64,000 nt of DNA, taken from contig NZ_JAHEBV010000012.1 in NCBI RefSeq assembly GCF_024642085.1, positions 1 through 64,000 on the forward strand, in the 5' to 3' direction. Numbering within the stretch: position 1 is the stretch's first letter; each line of letters begins with the position of its first letter. The translations under genes and the position numbers were made by a program. Below are positions 18,533-27,551 of the stretch, piece by piece. This DNA is from Novosphingobium sp. Its GTDB lineage: Bacteria; Pseudomonadota; Alphaproteobacteria; Sphingomonadales; Sphingomonadaceae. The notes beneath the pieces were generated by a model. It was not told the DNA's origin. It saw only the letters and a program-made list of their open reading frames with translations, and searched no databases.

Positions 18533-19255
18533 ATGGCGCGCGTGGCAATCGTAACCGGCGGAACGCGAGGCATTGGTGAGGCGATCTGCCTGCGCCTGAA
18601 AAAGCAGGGCCATCAGGTGATCGCCAACTATGGCGGCAACGATGAAAAGGCCCGGGCCTTTACCGACCGCACCGGCATCCCTTCGATCCGCTGGGACGTG
18701 GGCGATCACGAAGCCTGTATCCACAACTGCAACGATGTAGCCGCGGAATATGGCCCGATCGATATTGTGATCAACAACGCCGGGGTGACCCGCGACGGCG
18801 TGCTCCACAAGATGAGCTTCGATGACTGGAACGAGGTCATGCGCATCAATCTGGGCGGCTGCTTCAACATGGCCAAGGCCAGCTTTCCCGGAATGCGCGA
18901 ACGTGGCTGGGGGCGGATCGTCAATATCGGTTCGATCAACGGGCAAGCCGGGCAATACGGCCAGGTCAACTATGCTGCCGCCAAATCGGGCATTCACGGC
19001 TTTACCAAAGCGCTCGCCCAGGAAGGGGCCAAGTATGGCGTCACGGTCAACGCCATCGCACCGGGTTACATCGATACCGACATGGTTGCCGCCGTGCCGG
19101 CCCCGGTTCTGGAAAAAATCGTTGCCAAGATCCCGGTCGGCCGTCTGGGCCAGGCCGAAGAAATCGCCCGCGGCGTTGCCTTCCTGACCAGCGACAACGG
19201 CGGCTTCGTGACCGGATCGACCCTGAGCATCAATGGCGGCCAGCATATGTATTGA
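18533..19255 (+). CDS. phbB: Acetoacetyl-CoA reductase (SDR)
   Basis: A 240-residue short-chain dehydrogenase that reduces acetoacetyl-CoA to (R)-3-hydroxybutyryl-CoA with NADPH, the second step of polyhydroxybutyrate synthesis. Residues 8-15 are the TGGTRGIG cofactor loop, 81-84 are NNAG, and the catalytic triad is Ser 134, Tyr 147 and Lys 151. The text closely follows PhaB/PhbB (MSFDDWNEVMRINLGG, INGQAGQYGQVNY, SINGGQHMY). ATG 18533 is preceded by GGAAGGGA. No thiolase or PHA synthase gene is nearby, so the pathway genes are scattered. A FabG-like role is less likely. Confidence 0.9.
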   Translation: MARVAIVTGGTRGIGEAICLRLKKQGHQVIANYGGNDEKARAFTDRTGIPSIRWDVGDHEACIHNCNDVAAEYGPIDIVINNAGVTRDGVLHKMSFDDWNEVMRINLGGCFNMAKASFPGMRERGWGRIVNIGSINGQAGQYGQVNYAAAKSGIHGFTKALAQEGAKYGVTVNAIAPGYIDTDMVAAVPAPVLEKIVAKIPVGRLGQAEEIARGVAFLTSDNGGFVTGSTLSINGGQHMY

Positions 19256-19398
19256 AACAGGGCCGAGGTGCCCAGCGCTGGCGCAGCAATGGCCCGGCCC
19301 GGCCCGGCCAGCGGGGCGGCGGACTGATGTCCGCCTAACCCGTTTGCTGTCACGGCGGCGGCTTTGCCGTCACCCGCCTCTCGGCTAAGGGGCCCAAT

Positions 19399-19641
19399 AT
19401 GACCACGCCCTATCACCCCCCGGTCAAACGCTCGGTCGAGATCGCCGGCCACAAGACCTCGATCAGCCTCGAGCCGCTGTTCTGGGAACTGCTCAAGCAG
19501 GCAGCGGCGGTTGAATGTGTGCCGATCAACGCACTGGTCGCGCGGATTGATGCAGAGCGGATCAAGGCCCCGGTCCCGCCGGGGCTGGCCAGCGCGGTAC
19601 GTCTGTGGCTGCTGGGCTGGCTCGCCGGGCGGATGGGCTAG
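19399..19641 (+). CDS. Small ribbon-helix-helix protein (RHH_4 type)
   Basis: 80 residues. VKRSVEIAGHKTSISLEPLFWELLKQ matches the ribbon-helix-helix fold of the RHH_4 family, with the strand at about 9-22 followed by two helices. The first strand could contact DNA. No toxin gene follows, so this is not an obvious antitoxin of a TA pair. The C-terminal half is Leu/Trp-rich. It is convergent with the GNAT gene. Function is unknown; a small transcription factor is the simplest guess. Confidence 0.75.
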   Translation: MTTPYHPPVKRSVEIAGHKTSISLEPLFWELLKQAAAVECVPINALVARIDAERIKAPVPPGLASAVRLWLLGWLAGRMG

Positions 19642-19663
19642 CCAACACCCAACGCAAGACGAA

Positions 19664-20131
19664 TCACAGGGCGAACTTGTATCCGATGTGCGAGGCCTCG
19701 AAGCCCAGCCGATCATAAAACCGGTGCGCATCGACGCGTGCATTGTCCGTCGTCAATTGGACCAAACGGCAACGTCTTTCCCGGCAATGTTCAATCGCCC
19801 AGGCGATCATTGCACCGCCGATCTTCTTGCCTCGATGCTGACTGGCGACCCGTACCGCCTCAATAATCCCGCGTTTCGAGCCTTGACGGCTAAGCCCCGC
19901 TATGAAGGTGAGTTGCAGTGTCCCGACAATTTCGCCGTTCATTTCCGCCACTGCCAACAGTTGATTGGGGTCAGCATCAATCTCGCCAAAGGCGGCAAGA
20001 TAGGCCAGCTGCGCTTCCGCATCCGCCGTCGCTTCCCGCGCATCGCCAAGCATGTCGTCGGCCAACAACGTGACGATTTTTGCCACATCGGCCGCGCGGG
20101 CGCGGCGAAAAGTGGGCCTTGAAGCCTGCAT
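19664..20131 (-). CDS. GNAT family N-acetyltransferase
   Basis: A 155-residue acetyltransferase using acetyl-CoA, with substrate unknown. Motif A is clear: IIEAVRVASQHRGKKIGGAMIAWAIEHCRE, with the Q/RxxGxG/A-type pyrophosphate loop. Motif B is DNARVDAHRFYDRLGFEASHIGYKF. The start ATG shares a base with the murA stop (TGATG), so it is translated after murA. It may modify a wall precursor or a small molecule, but the pairing alone does not show that. Confidence 0.88.
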   Translation of the reverse strand: MQASRPTFRRARAADVAKIVTLLADDMLGDAREATADAEAQLAYLAAFGEIDADPNQLLAVAEMNGEIVGTLQLTFIAGLSRQGSKRGIIEAVRVASQHRGKKIGGAMIAWAIEHCRERRCRLVQLTTDNARVDAHRFYDRLGFEASHIGYKFAL

Positions 20132-21414
20132 CAATCCCCGCCAACCCGCTCAATCTGCGCGCCGACCAGCGCCAGCTTTTCTTCCAGTCGCTCGTACCCG
20201 CGGTCGAGGTGATAGAGGCGGTGGACCTGGGTTTCCCCTTCTGCCGCGAGCCCGGCGATCACCAGGCTCATCGAAGCACGCAAGTCGGTGGCCATGACTT
20301 CAGCCCCGGTCAGTGTGCCCGCCCCGTGCACGATCGCGGTGCGGCCCGACGTTTCGATATGCGCACCCATCCGGTTCAATTCGGGAACATGCATATAGCG
20401 GTTTTCGAAGATCGTTTCGGTCAGCACCGATGTGCCTTCGGCCAGGCACAGCATGGCCATCAGCTGTGCCTGCATGTCGGTAGCAAATCCGGGGTAGGGC
20501 GCGGTGGAAATATTGACGGCTTTCAATTTGCCTTGCGCTGCAAAGAAGATGCCGTCCTTGCGCGGTTCGACGTGCACGCCGGCATCGCGCATTGCCTGCA
20601 CGGTTGCGTCCATCTCGTCGATCACGGCGTGTTTTAGGAACACCTCGCCCCCGGTGATCACGGCGGCGCAGGCATAGGAACCGGCCTCGATCCGGTCGCT
20701 CATCACGCGGTAAGTCGCGCCGTGCAGGCGGGATACGCCGTGGACGGTTATGTCGCTGCTGCCGATCCCTTCGATCTGCGCGCCCATCGCTACCAGCAGG
20801 TTGCACAGGTCGACGATCTCGGGCTCGCGCGCGGCGTTGTGAAGGATGGTGCGGCCGTTGCACAGCACCGCGGTCATCAGCGCGTTTTCAGTTGCGCCGA
20901 CCGAAACTACCGGGAACGAGAATCGCCCCCCGGGAAGCCCGCCGTCGGGCGCCACGGCCCGGACATAGCCGGCGGCCAGTTCGATCGTCGCCCCCATCGC
21001 TTCCAGCACTTTGAGATGCAGGTCGATCGGGCGGTTACCGATGGCGCAGCCGCCGGGCAGCGATACCGTCGCCTCGCCCATGCGGGCCAGCATCGGGCCG
21101 AGCACCAGGATCGAGGCGCGCATCTTGCGCACCAGTTCATAGGGGGCCACCGTGCTGGTGATGCGCGGCGCTTCAAGTGTCATCACCCGGCCGAAATCGG
21201 TCGGCCGCGATCCGGCGATCGAGGTTGAGATGCCGAACTGGTTCATCAGGTGCTGGAACCCGTCGATATCGGCCAGACGCGGCAGATTTCGCAGGGTCAG
21301 CGGCTCGTCAGTTAGCAGCGCGCAAGGCAGCAACGTCAGCGCCGCGTTTTTTGCCCCCGAAATGGGGATGGTGCCGGAAAGGCGCTGGCCGCCCTGGATG
21401 ATGATCTTGTCCAT
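20131..21414 (-). CDS. murA: UDP-N-acetylglucosamine 1-carboxyvinyltransferase
   Basis: A 427-residue MurA catalysing the first committed step of peptidoglycan synthesis, enolpyruvyl transfer from PEP to UDP-GlcNAc. The N-terminus has [18 protein letters not shown]. The catalytic cysteine is Cys 123 in [15 protein letters not shown], so the enzyme should be fosfomycin-sensitive. Later blocks [18 protein letters not shown] and [12 protein letters not shown] are standard. The gene is divergent from galU, across about 100 bases. Confidence 0.97.
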   Translation of the reverse strand: MDKIIIQGGQRLSGTIPISGAKNAALTLLPCALLTDEPLTLRNLPRLADIDGFQHLMNQFGISTSIAGSRPTDFGRVMTLEAPRITSTVAPYELVRKMRASILVLGPMLARMGEATVSLPGGCAIGNRPIDLHLKVLEAMGATIELAAGYVRAVAPDGGLPGGRFSFPVVSVGATENALMTAVLCNGRTILHNAAREPEIVDLCNLLVAMGAQIEGIGSSDITVHGVSRLHGATYRVMSDRIEAGSYACAAVITGGEVFLKHAVIDEMDATVQAMRDAGVHVEPRKDGIFFAAQGKLKAVNISTAPYPGFATDMQAQLMAMLCLAEGTSVLTETIFENRYMHVPELNRMGAHIETSGRTAIVHGAGTLTGAEVMATDLRASMSLVIAGLAAEGETQVHRLYHLDRGYERLEEKLALVGAQIERVGGD

Positions 21415-21517
21415 CCCTGCCGTGTAGCGCGATTCGCGCAGGCTTCAACCGGGCGTTGCGCGAGGGAGTGGAAACCGCTTTAAGCACGTTCCAACCCGAC
21501 CACGCAAAAGGCCCCGC

Positions 21518-22396
21518 ATGACATCCTCCTCTAGAAAGCCGATCCGCAAGGCGGTGTTCCCGGTTGCGGGCATGGGGACGCGCTTTCTTCCCGCGACGAA
21601 GGCAATTCCCAAGGAAATGCTCCCGGTGATCGACCGGCCGCTGATCCAGTATGCCGTTGACGAAGCGCGAGAGGCCGGGATCGACCAGCTGATCTTCGTG
21701 ACCGGACGCGGCAAGACCGCGATTGTCGAACATTTCGACCACGCCTTCGAACTTGAGGCGACGATGGCCGAGCGGGACAAGTCGCTCGCGATACTCGAAC
21801 CGACCCGCATCCAGCCGGGAAACCTGGTTACCGTGCGCCAGCAGGTGCCGCTGGGGCTGGGCCATGCAATCTGGTGCGCACGGGCGATTGTCGGCGATGA
21901 ACCCTTTGCGATCTTCCTGCCTGATGAGTTGATGATAGGGCAGCCGGGCTGCATGAAGCAGATGGTCGAGGCTTATAACGCGGTTGGCGGCAACCTCATC
22001 TCGGTGCTGGAAGTGCCGGAAGAAGACGTGTCATCCTACGGCGTGATCGAACCCGGCGCGCGAAGCGGGGCCTTGACCGAGGTCAGGGGTCTGGTCGAAA
22101 AACCAAAGCGCGGCGAAGCCCCGTCAAACCTGATCATTTCGGGCCGCTACATCCTTCAGCCCGAGGTTATGCGCGTGCTCGAAGCGCAGGAGAAGGGCGC
22201 GGGCGGGGAAATCCAGCTGACCGACGCGATGGCCAAGATGATCGGCACCCAGCCGTTCCACGCCGTCACCTTCGCAGGCAAACGCTATGACTGCGGCAGC
22301 AAGACCGGCTTCGTGGAAGCAACCCTGGCGATCGCCCTGGAACGCGAGGACATGCGCGATGACGTGCGGGCAATGGCGCTGCGGCTGCTGGGATAG
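21518..22396 (+). CDS. galU: UTP-glucose-1-phosphate uridylyltransferase
   Basis: A 292-residue enzyme making UDP-glucose from glucose-1-phosphate and UTP. The signature is VFPVAGMGTRFLPATKAIPKEMLPVIDR (split across residues 13-40), with VEKPKRGEAPSNLIISGRY and YDCGSKTGFVEATLA further on. It supplies UDP-glucose for the exopolysaccharide locus and LPS. It stands alone, divergent from murA and about 250 bases before an unrelated gene. Confidence 0.96.
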   Translation: MTSSSRKPIRKAVFPVAGMGTRFLPATKAIPKEMLPVIDRPLIQYAVDEAREAGIDQLIFVTGRGKTAIVEHFDHAFELEATMAERDKSLAILEPTRIQPGNLVTVRQQVPLGLGHAIWCARAIVGDEPFAIFLPDELMIGQPGCMKQMVEAYNAVGGNLISVLEVPEEDVSSYGVIEPGARSGALTEVRGLVEKPKRGEAPSNLIISGRYILQPEVMRVLEAQEKGAGGEIQLTDAMAKMIGTQPFHAVTFAGKRYDCGSKTGFVEATLAIALEREDMRDDVRAMALRLLG

Positions 22397-22647
22397 TGCA
22401 CATAGCGTCGCGCTAAGTCGGTACGGTGATGCGACAAATTGAAATGAACGAACCACGCTAAATAAACGCCAGATGAACAGCGCCTTTCGCTATGATTAAC
22501 AGCTGCTGCAGACTGTTGAATTAAACGAAAGCCTGCGTGAAATTAAATAACGCCGTGTATCAACTCGTCGAACAAGGGTGCTCGGTTAGTCTCAAACAGC
22601 ACATGTCAAGATGGAACGGAAATGCGCTTCCGAACATTTTGATAGGC
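22397..22647. other. AT-richer 251-base intergenic region
   Basis: The frame of the downstream gene stays open through the second half (from 22537), but base composition is clearly more AT-rich than in neighbouring coding DNA and there is no ribosome-binding site for the upstream start. I read it as leader and promoter sequence. No definite -35/-10 pair or hairpin was found. Confidence 0.4.
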
Positions 22648-23541
22648 ATGACGAAGCTTACACCCCTCCGTTCGCCCCGGGCCTTTGCAGCGACTATCGC
22701 TGTGCTCGCCCTCGTTCCCTTTCCTGTTCTGGCCCAGGATGCTGCGCCAGCGGCTGAGGCTGCGGCGCCTGCTGTGCCCGAAGCTGCCGCGTCTGTCGCC
22801 CCGGTCCCGGTGATAGTCTCACAGCCAGTCGTCCAGGCGGTTCCGGCCGCTGTTCCTGAGGAGCCAGCAGTCATCGCGGCTGCCGTGGCCCCTGCCACCT
22901 CAGCGCGTCCAGTCAGGCCTTCTACCGCACCCCGTACGGCTGTTCCAGCTGCTGCGGACGTGCCTGCCGCGTCCAGTCCGGCGCAGCAATCCCTCCCTGC
23001 TCAAAGCGCAGGGCAGGACGCGGCAACCCAGTTAGCGCCAGAAGCGGCTCCGGTGGCGGCAGTAGCGCCCGCAGCAAAAACCCCTGCAGCGCCCGACACG
23101 TCGCGCGGACTTGCGGCTTTGGCTCTTGGCGGAGCACTGGCTACGTTCGGGGCAAGCGCGGTCCTTGTCATGAGCCGACGTCGCCGCCGCCCGGTCGCCC
23201 TTGCCGAACCTGCCCATGAACCGGCACCAAGCGTTGCGGCTGTCCGCCCGGTAGCGACCTACGCCGCCCCCGTCGGGGCCGCAACTGCGCCGCAATCCGC
23301 ATGGACAGACGCGGTACCGCAATTGATTGAGCAGCGCCGCGCGGTGATCGATGCGATGGTTGCGGCAAAGCCCGATGCGGCCAATCCGTTCCGCAGCGCC
23401 AAAGCGCGCCGCCGCCGGGCGCGTCTGATTATCCAGGGACGCGAACAGCCTGTGCAGGATACGGCGCAGCAGCCGCTCGATTTCCGCCAGTACCGTCCCG
23501 CGCAGCCGGTCGTCACGGGCCGCGAGCCGGCCTTCGCCTGA
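22648..23541 (+). CDS. Ala/Pro/Val-rich exported protein with one membrane helix, unknown function
   Basis: 297 residues. The signal peptide (about 1-30) ends in FPVLAQDAAPA. Then comes a ~130-residue low-complexity periplasmic region of Ala, Pro and Val, a membrane helix (LAALALGGALATFGASAVLVM), a basic stop-transfer MSRRRRRP, and a cytoplasmic tail with QLIEQRRAVIDAMVAAKPDAANPF, KARRRRARLIIQ and a final REPAFA. The tail pattern is common in small sphingomonad membrane proteins annotated hypothetical. The Pro/Ala-rich stretch resembles a periplasm-spanning linker. A start at 22537 is also open, but ATG 22648 gives the signal peptide. A strong terminator follows. Confidence 0.7.
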   Translation: MTKLTPLRSPRAFAATIAVLALVPFPVLAQDAAPAAEAAAPAVPEAAASVAPVPVIVSQPVVQAVPAAVPEEPAVIAAAVAPATSARPVRPSTAPRTAVPAAADVPAASSPAQQSLPAQSAGQDAATQLAPEAAPVAAVAPAAKTPAAPDTSRGLAALALGGALATFGASAVLVMSRRRRRPVALAEPAHEPAPSVAAVRPVATYAAPVGAATAPQSAWTDAVPQLIEQRRAVIDAMVAAKPDAANPFRSAKARRRRARLIIQGREQPVQDTAQQPLDFRQYRPAQPVVTGREPAFA

Positions 23542-23564
23542 ACCCGGGTCACGGCCCGGCAAAG

Positions 23565-23592
23565 CGCCGCGTCCCCAAGCGGGGGCGCGGCG
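23565..23592. terminator. Bidirectional hairpin terminator
   Basis: CGCCGCGTCCCC and GGGGGCGCGGCG form a 12-pair stem (one G-T pair) around AAGC, between two convergent genes. TTT follows on the plus strand and CTTT on the minus strand, so it can end both the membrane-protein and the P450 transcripts. Confidence 0.7.
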
Positions 23593-23600
23593 TTTCTGCG

Positions 23601-24911
23601 TCAGTGCGCCGTGAAGCGCAGCGGCAGTGTTTTCAATCCGCCGACGAAGGTGCTTTTGGCGCGGCGCGGCTCTCCGGCCAGTTCCACCGCATCGACCCGG
23701 TCAAGCAGGGCTTCGAACAGCAGCCGCATTTCCAGCCGGGCCAGGTGCAGACCCAGACATTGGTGCGCACCTGCACCAAAGGCGATGTGGCGGTTGGCCT
23801 CGCGCGCTGCGTCAAACTTGCGCGGGTTGTCAAACTGCGCCGGGTCATGGTTGGCAGCTACATAGTTCATCATCAGCCAATCGCCTGCCTTGATGGTCAC
23901 ATCGCCGAACTGGGCGTCCTGGGTAGCAGTGCGCATGAAATGCTGGACCGGGCTGGTCCAGCGGATCGCCTCTTCGACAATGCCGGGGACCAGGCTGCGA
24001 TCCGCCTTGACGCGGGCGAACTGGTCGGGATCGCGGGCCAGCGCCAGCATTGCCCCGGCGGTCGATGCGCTGGTGGTATCGTGCCCTGCAGCAGCGATGA
24101 TGATGTAATATCCGGCCAGATCCTGCGCGGAAATTGGCGCGCCATCGATTTCTGCCCGGGCCAGAATGGTCGCGACATCGCTGGTCGGGTTGGCGCGGCG
24201 CTGGGCGGCGAGCCCTTCAAAGTACGCCTCGAAATCGGCGACGGCGCCCTGGACGATCTGAAAGATCTGCTCGGGCGTCATGCTGGCAAGGCCTGACTTG
24301 TTAAGCTCTTCATCCTGGCCGCCGAACATCTGCTGGGTCAGGAACAGCATCCGCGCCTCGTCTTCTTCCGGCACGCCCAGGATCTGCATGACGACATGGA
24401 GCGGATAGGGCGCGGCAACCAGCTGAACAAAGTCTGCTTCGGGTCCTGCGGCTACAAAGCGGTCAGCGGTCTTTTGGGCCAGAGCGCGGATCTGCGCCTC
24501 GATCGTGCGCAGGTTTTTGGGCATGAACCAGTCCTGCGTCAGGCGGCGCAGCTTGGGGTGCTTTGGCGCGTCAAGCGCGACCAGCGACGATACCAGATTG
24601 GGGCTTTCTTCGCCCTGCGCCGCAGTGATCGCCCGGGCAAATGCCTCGCCCTGCTTGTTGGTGAAGACGGTGGCGCGCGGCGCATTAAGAAAGCCGACAT
24701 TGTCCTTCGACACGCGCATTACATCATCATACCGGGTCAGCAGCCAGAACGGATCGAAATCGTCCGCCGGGCTTTCGATCCTGACGACCGGTGTTTCGGA
24801 CCGAAGCCGGTCGAAAGTGTCAAGCAGCGGGTCCCATGCGGCATAGGAATTGGGATCGACGACAGCGAGGCCATCCTCGGGGCTGGCGACGGGATCGGAC
24901 ATGGCCATCAT
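23601..24911 (-). CDS. Cytochrome P450
   Basis: A 436-residue soluble bacterial P450 monooxygenase. It has the I-helix oxygen-activation motif AGHDTTSASTAG, the K-helix EEAIRW (ExxR), and the haem loop FGAGAHQCLGLHLA with Cys 385 as thiolate ligand. Its start overlaps the stop of the acyl-CoA synthetase gene by 4 bases, so both belong to one operon. The pairing suggests oxidation of a fatty acid, terpenoid or sterol-side-chain substrate that is also activated to a CoA thioester. No ferredoxin or reductase gene is adjacent. Confidence 0.93.
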   Translation of the reverse strand: MMAMSDPVASPEDGLAVVDPNSYAAWDPLLDTFDRLRSETPVVRIESPADDFDPFWLLTRYDDVMRVSKDNVGFLNAPRATVFTNKQGEAFARAITAAQGEESPNLVSSLVALDAPKHPKLRRLTQDWFMPKNLRTIEAQIRALAQKTADRFVAAGPEADFVQLVAAPYPLHVVMQILGVPEEDEARMLFLTQQMFGGQDEELNKSGLASMTPEQIFQIVQGAVADFEAYFEGLAAQRRANPTSDVATILARAEIDGAPISAQDLAGYYIIIAAAGHDTTSASTAGAMLALARDPDQFARVKADRSLVPGIVEEAIRWTSPVQHFMRTATQDAQFGDVTIKAGDWLMMNYVAANHDPAQFDNPRKFDAAREANRHIAFGAGAHQCLGLHLARLEMRLLFEALLDRVDAVELAGEPRRAKSTFVGGLKTLPLRFTAH

Positions 24912-26461
24912 GCTCCTGCTTGGGTTTTGGCATAGGCGTCGCGGTACTCATCGCGCAGCAGGCGCTTGTACAGCTTACCGGTCAGTTCACGCGGCAGCTG
25001 TTCGCGAAAATCGATTTGCCGCGGCATCTTGACCCGGCTGAGCTGGGTGCCGAGATAGTCAGACAGTTCGGCGGCCAGTTCAGGCCCGGCCTGCGTCATG
25101 TCGAGCGGCTGGACCACGGCGACCACGCGTTCGCCCATATCGGCATCGGGTGCGCCAATCACGGCGGCATCAGCCACCTTGGGGTGCGTGACCAGCAGGT
25201 TCTCGATTTCTTGCGGGTAAATGTTCACTCCGCCCGAAATGATCATGAAGCTCTTGCGGTCGGTCAGGAACAGATAGCCGTCCTCGTCCTGATAACCGAC
25301 ATCGCCCAGACTGGACCAGCCATGCTTGTTGCGGCTTTCGGCGGTCTTGACCGGATCGTTGTGATACTCAAACACAGGCTGGCTGGGATCGCTCGGTTCG
25401 AAGAAAACCTGGCCTTCGGTGCCGCGCGGCACTTCATCCCCGTTTTCATCGCAAATGTGGAGGATACCCGACAGCGCCTTGCCCACCGATCCCGGCTTGG
25501 TCAGCCAGTCGGGGCTGGTGATGAAAGTCGATCCGTTGCCCTCGGTTCCGGCGTAATATTCATACAGCACCGGCCCCCACCAATCGATCATCGCGCGCTT
25601 GACCGGGACCGGTATCGGGGCAGCCGCGTGGATCGCGCATTTAAGGGTGGAAACATCGTATTTCGCCCGCACCGCTTCCGGCAGCTTTAGCATGCGGACG
25701 AAATGGGTGGGCACAAACTGGCTGTCGGTAATGCCGTATTTCTCGATCGTCTGAAGCGCGCCTTCGGGATCAAACTTTTCCATGACGACAACGGTGCCGC
25801 CAATCTTGTGGAGCGTCATCGACCAGCGCAGCGGCGCGGCGTGATACAAGGGCGCGGGCGACAGATAGATGGCGTCGGGGCCGATCCCGTATGCCGCCAC
25901 GGTCAGCTGCACCAGCACATTGGTCTGATCAATCGCCGGATCATCGGGCAGCGGGATCTTGACCCCTTTGGGCCGCCCGGTCGTGCCCGAGGAATAGAGC
26001 ATGTCGACCCCGGCACGTTCATCGGCGATGGGGGTTGCGGGCATGGCAGCCAGAGCATCTTCGGCACTAAGCGCACCGGGCGTATCCAGCCGCAGCTGCG
26101 GAACCTGCGGGGCCAGACCAGCCACTTCATCCAGTACGGCCGCGCCGTGCGCCGATCCGAACAGCAGCTTGGCCCCGCTGTCTTCCAGGATATAGGCAAT
26201 TTCCGGCGCGGTCAGGCGGCTGGAAATACCAACATAATGAACCCCCGAACGCTGGAAGCCCCAGGCCAGGCAAAAGAACCACGGATGGTTTTCCAGGCAC
26301 ATCGCCACCGTATCGCCAATCCCGATCCCGCGCGCGCGAAGCAGCTGGGCGACCTGGTTAGAACGCCGGTCCAATTCGGCATAGGTCACAATTTCGCCGC
26401 TGCCGGCCATCACTATCGCGGGCTTTTCTGGGGTGGTGCGGGCGTGGATCGCTGGATGCAT
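24908..26461 (-). CDS. Acyl-CoA synthetase (AMP-forming)
   Basis: A 517-residue ANL-superfamily ligase that activates a carboxylic acid to its CoA thioester via an acyl-adenylate. The motifs are YSSGTTGRPKGVK (P-loop), YYAGTEGNG (A5), GYLFLTDRKSFMIISGG (A7/A8 hinge) and the C-terminal lysine region PRELTGKLYKRLLRDEYR. It resembles long-chain or bile-acid/steroid-type CoA ligases of actinobacteria and sphingomonads. It is first in the operon with the P450. A GGAGAG lies 10 bases before the ATG, and an operator-like palindrome lies 43 bases upstream. Confidence 0.92.
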   Translation of the reverse strand: MHPAIHARTTPEKPAIVMAGSGEIVTYAELDRRSNQVAQLLRARGIGIGDTVAMCLENHPWFFCLAWGFQRSGVHYVGISSRLTAPEIAYILEDSGAKLLFGSAHGAAVLDEVAGLAPQVPQLRLDTPGALSAEDALAAMPATPIADERAGVDMLYSSGTTGRPKGVKIPLPDDPAIDQTNVLVQLTVAAYGIGPDAIYLSPAPLYHAAPLRWSMTLHKIGGTVVVMEKFDPEGALQTIEKYGITDSQFVPTHFVRMLKLPEAVRAKYDVSTLKCAIHAAAPIPVPVKRAMIDWWGPVLYEYYAGTEGNGSTFITSPDWLTKPGSVGKALSGILHICDENGDEVPRGTEGQVFFEPSDPSQPVFEYHNDPVKTAESRNKHGWSSLGDVGYQDEDGYLFLTDRKSFMIISGGVNIYPQEIENLLVTHPKVADAAVIGAPDADMGERVVAVVQPLDMTQAGPELAAELSDYLGTQLSRVKMPRQIDFREQLPRELTGKLYKRLLRDEYRDAYAKTQAGA

Positions 26462-26504
26462 GGGGCAAGACTCTCCGTTACGGCTTTGCGCCGCTTGCCA
26501 CTGG

Positions 26505-26522
26505 TTTAACCGAACGATTAAA
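26505..26522. promoter_or_regulatory. Operator-like inverted repeat upstream of the acyl-CoA synthetase/P450 operon
   Basis: TTTAACCGAACGATTAAA has two eight-base arms that match at seven of eight positions around a central AA. It lies 43 bases before the ATG at 26461. The form resembles binding sites of TetR-family acyl-CoA-responsive repressors. No regulator gene is nearby. Confidence 0.45.
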
Positions 26523-26586
26523 GGCCCGCAAAGGGAAATGCACAGGTCTGCTGCGATTGTTTATCCGCTGCAGGTGGCGGGAAACG

Positions 26587-26613
26587 AAAAAGGGCGGCGC
26601 TTGCGCACCGCCC
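26587..26613 (-). terminator. Rho-independent terminator after the M23 peptidase gene
   Basis: On the minus strand GGGCGG and CCGCCC form a stem, with GCGC pairing inside the loop, followed by TTTTT. It lies about 65 bases past the peptidase stop at 26679. Confidence 0.75.
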
Positions 26614-26678
26614 CTGTTTCAGCATCCCTCCCGAAGCTGATCCCGCCCCGGGCTTTTACCCGGTCACGGATAAAATCC

Positions 26679-27410
26679 TTATTCTTCGCCGTCACCCATT
26701 GCATCGCTATCACCAGCGACTGCCATCTGGGCACGGGGTTGCCCTTCGCCCTGCAGGTAGGGAACCGGATTGACCGACAGGCCGCCTACGCGGACTTCAT
26801 AGTGCAGGTGCGGACCGGTCGAACGGCCGGTCGAACCCACATAACCGATCACATCGCCCTTGTGGACCGACTGGCCGGCAGCCACGGCAATGCGCGACAG
26901 GTGCCCGTAGCGGGTCTGAATATCACCGCCATGTTCAAGGCTGATGTACAGGCCATAGCTGGAAAAGCGTTCGGCCTTGCTGACCACGGCATCAGCGGTG
27001 GCATAGACAGGGGTTCCGGTGGGCATGGCAAGGTCAATACCCTTGTGCGCGCGGCGACCGCCCAGAACGGGGTGAATGCGCATGCCGTAACCGCTGGTCA
27101 GCGCAGCGCCCATCACCGGCATCCGCGACGGCACCGAAACGCCGCGCGGGCGGAAGCTGGTGACGGCAGCAGCGGTCGTGGAAACGATCCCGGCCTTGTC
27201 AAGCGACTTCCAGCTGGAGAACAGGCGGCGGAACTCTTCATCGCCCTGGTTCTGCGCCTTGGCTGCCTGGGCAGCGCGCAGGGGCGCGTTGACATCGGCA
27301 GCAGCAGCGCTGCTGTTGGCCAACGCGGGAGCGGTAAAGGCCATGCTGGCAAGGGCGGCGAAAGCACCGACAACTGTACGAGCCTTGGCAAAAATCGAAG
27401 TGGCGACCAC
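26679..27410 (-). CDS. M23 family (LytM-type) metallopeptidase
   Basis: A 243-residue exported protein. The signal peptide ends about residue 31 (FTAPALANS). A short helical linker is followed by the LytM domain from about 100. Zinc ligands are intact: His 122 and Asp 126 in HKGID and His 203 in HLHYE, with a further conserved His 170 in RYGHLSR. An active peptidoglycan endopeptidase is therefore expected, unlike the degenerate EnvC/NlpD type. The start is GTG 27410, with AAGG about eight bases upstream. It stands alone between two intergenic gaps, ending at a strong terminator. Confidence 0.9.
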   Translation of the reverse strand: MVATSIFAKARTVVGAFAALASMAFTAPALANSSAAAADVNAPLRAAQAAKAQNQGDEEFRRLFSSWKSLDKAGIVSTTAAAVTSFRPRGVSVPSRMPVMGAALTSGYGMRIHPVLGGRRAHKGIDLAMPTGTPVYATADAVVSKAERFSSYGLYISLEHGGDIQTRYGHLSRIAVAAGQSVHKGDVIGYVGSTGRSTGPHLHYEVRVGGLSVNPVPYLQGEGQPRAQMAVAGDSDAMGDGEE

Positions 27411-27546
27411 TAAAACTACCTTATTCGTGCGCCCGAAAGGTCGAAAACCTCCCAGTACCGGGCTACTTTTAAAGCGTCCCGGAGCAGTGTTTTTGAGATG
27501 GTCGGACCCCCCGCCGTCTCTTGCCTGGTCGGTCTGACCACTAAAA
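27405..27546. repeat. Direct repeat of GACCACTAAAA flanking the 5' end of the M23 gene
   Basis: The same 11 bases occur at 27405-27415, overlapping the start codon, and at 27536-27546, six bases beyond the neighbouring DUF455 stop. The 141-base gap holds no gene. The repeats could be regulator contacts or a trace of a short duplication. Confidence 0.35.
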
Positions 27547-27551
27547 GTTAA

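Noticed and set aside
19399..19641. RHH protein as an antitoxin of a TA pair
   Set aside because: No toxin-like gene in the flanking DNA; RHH_4 proteins are often found singly.
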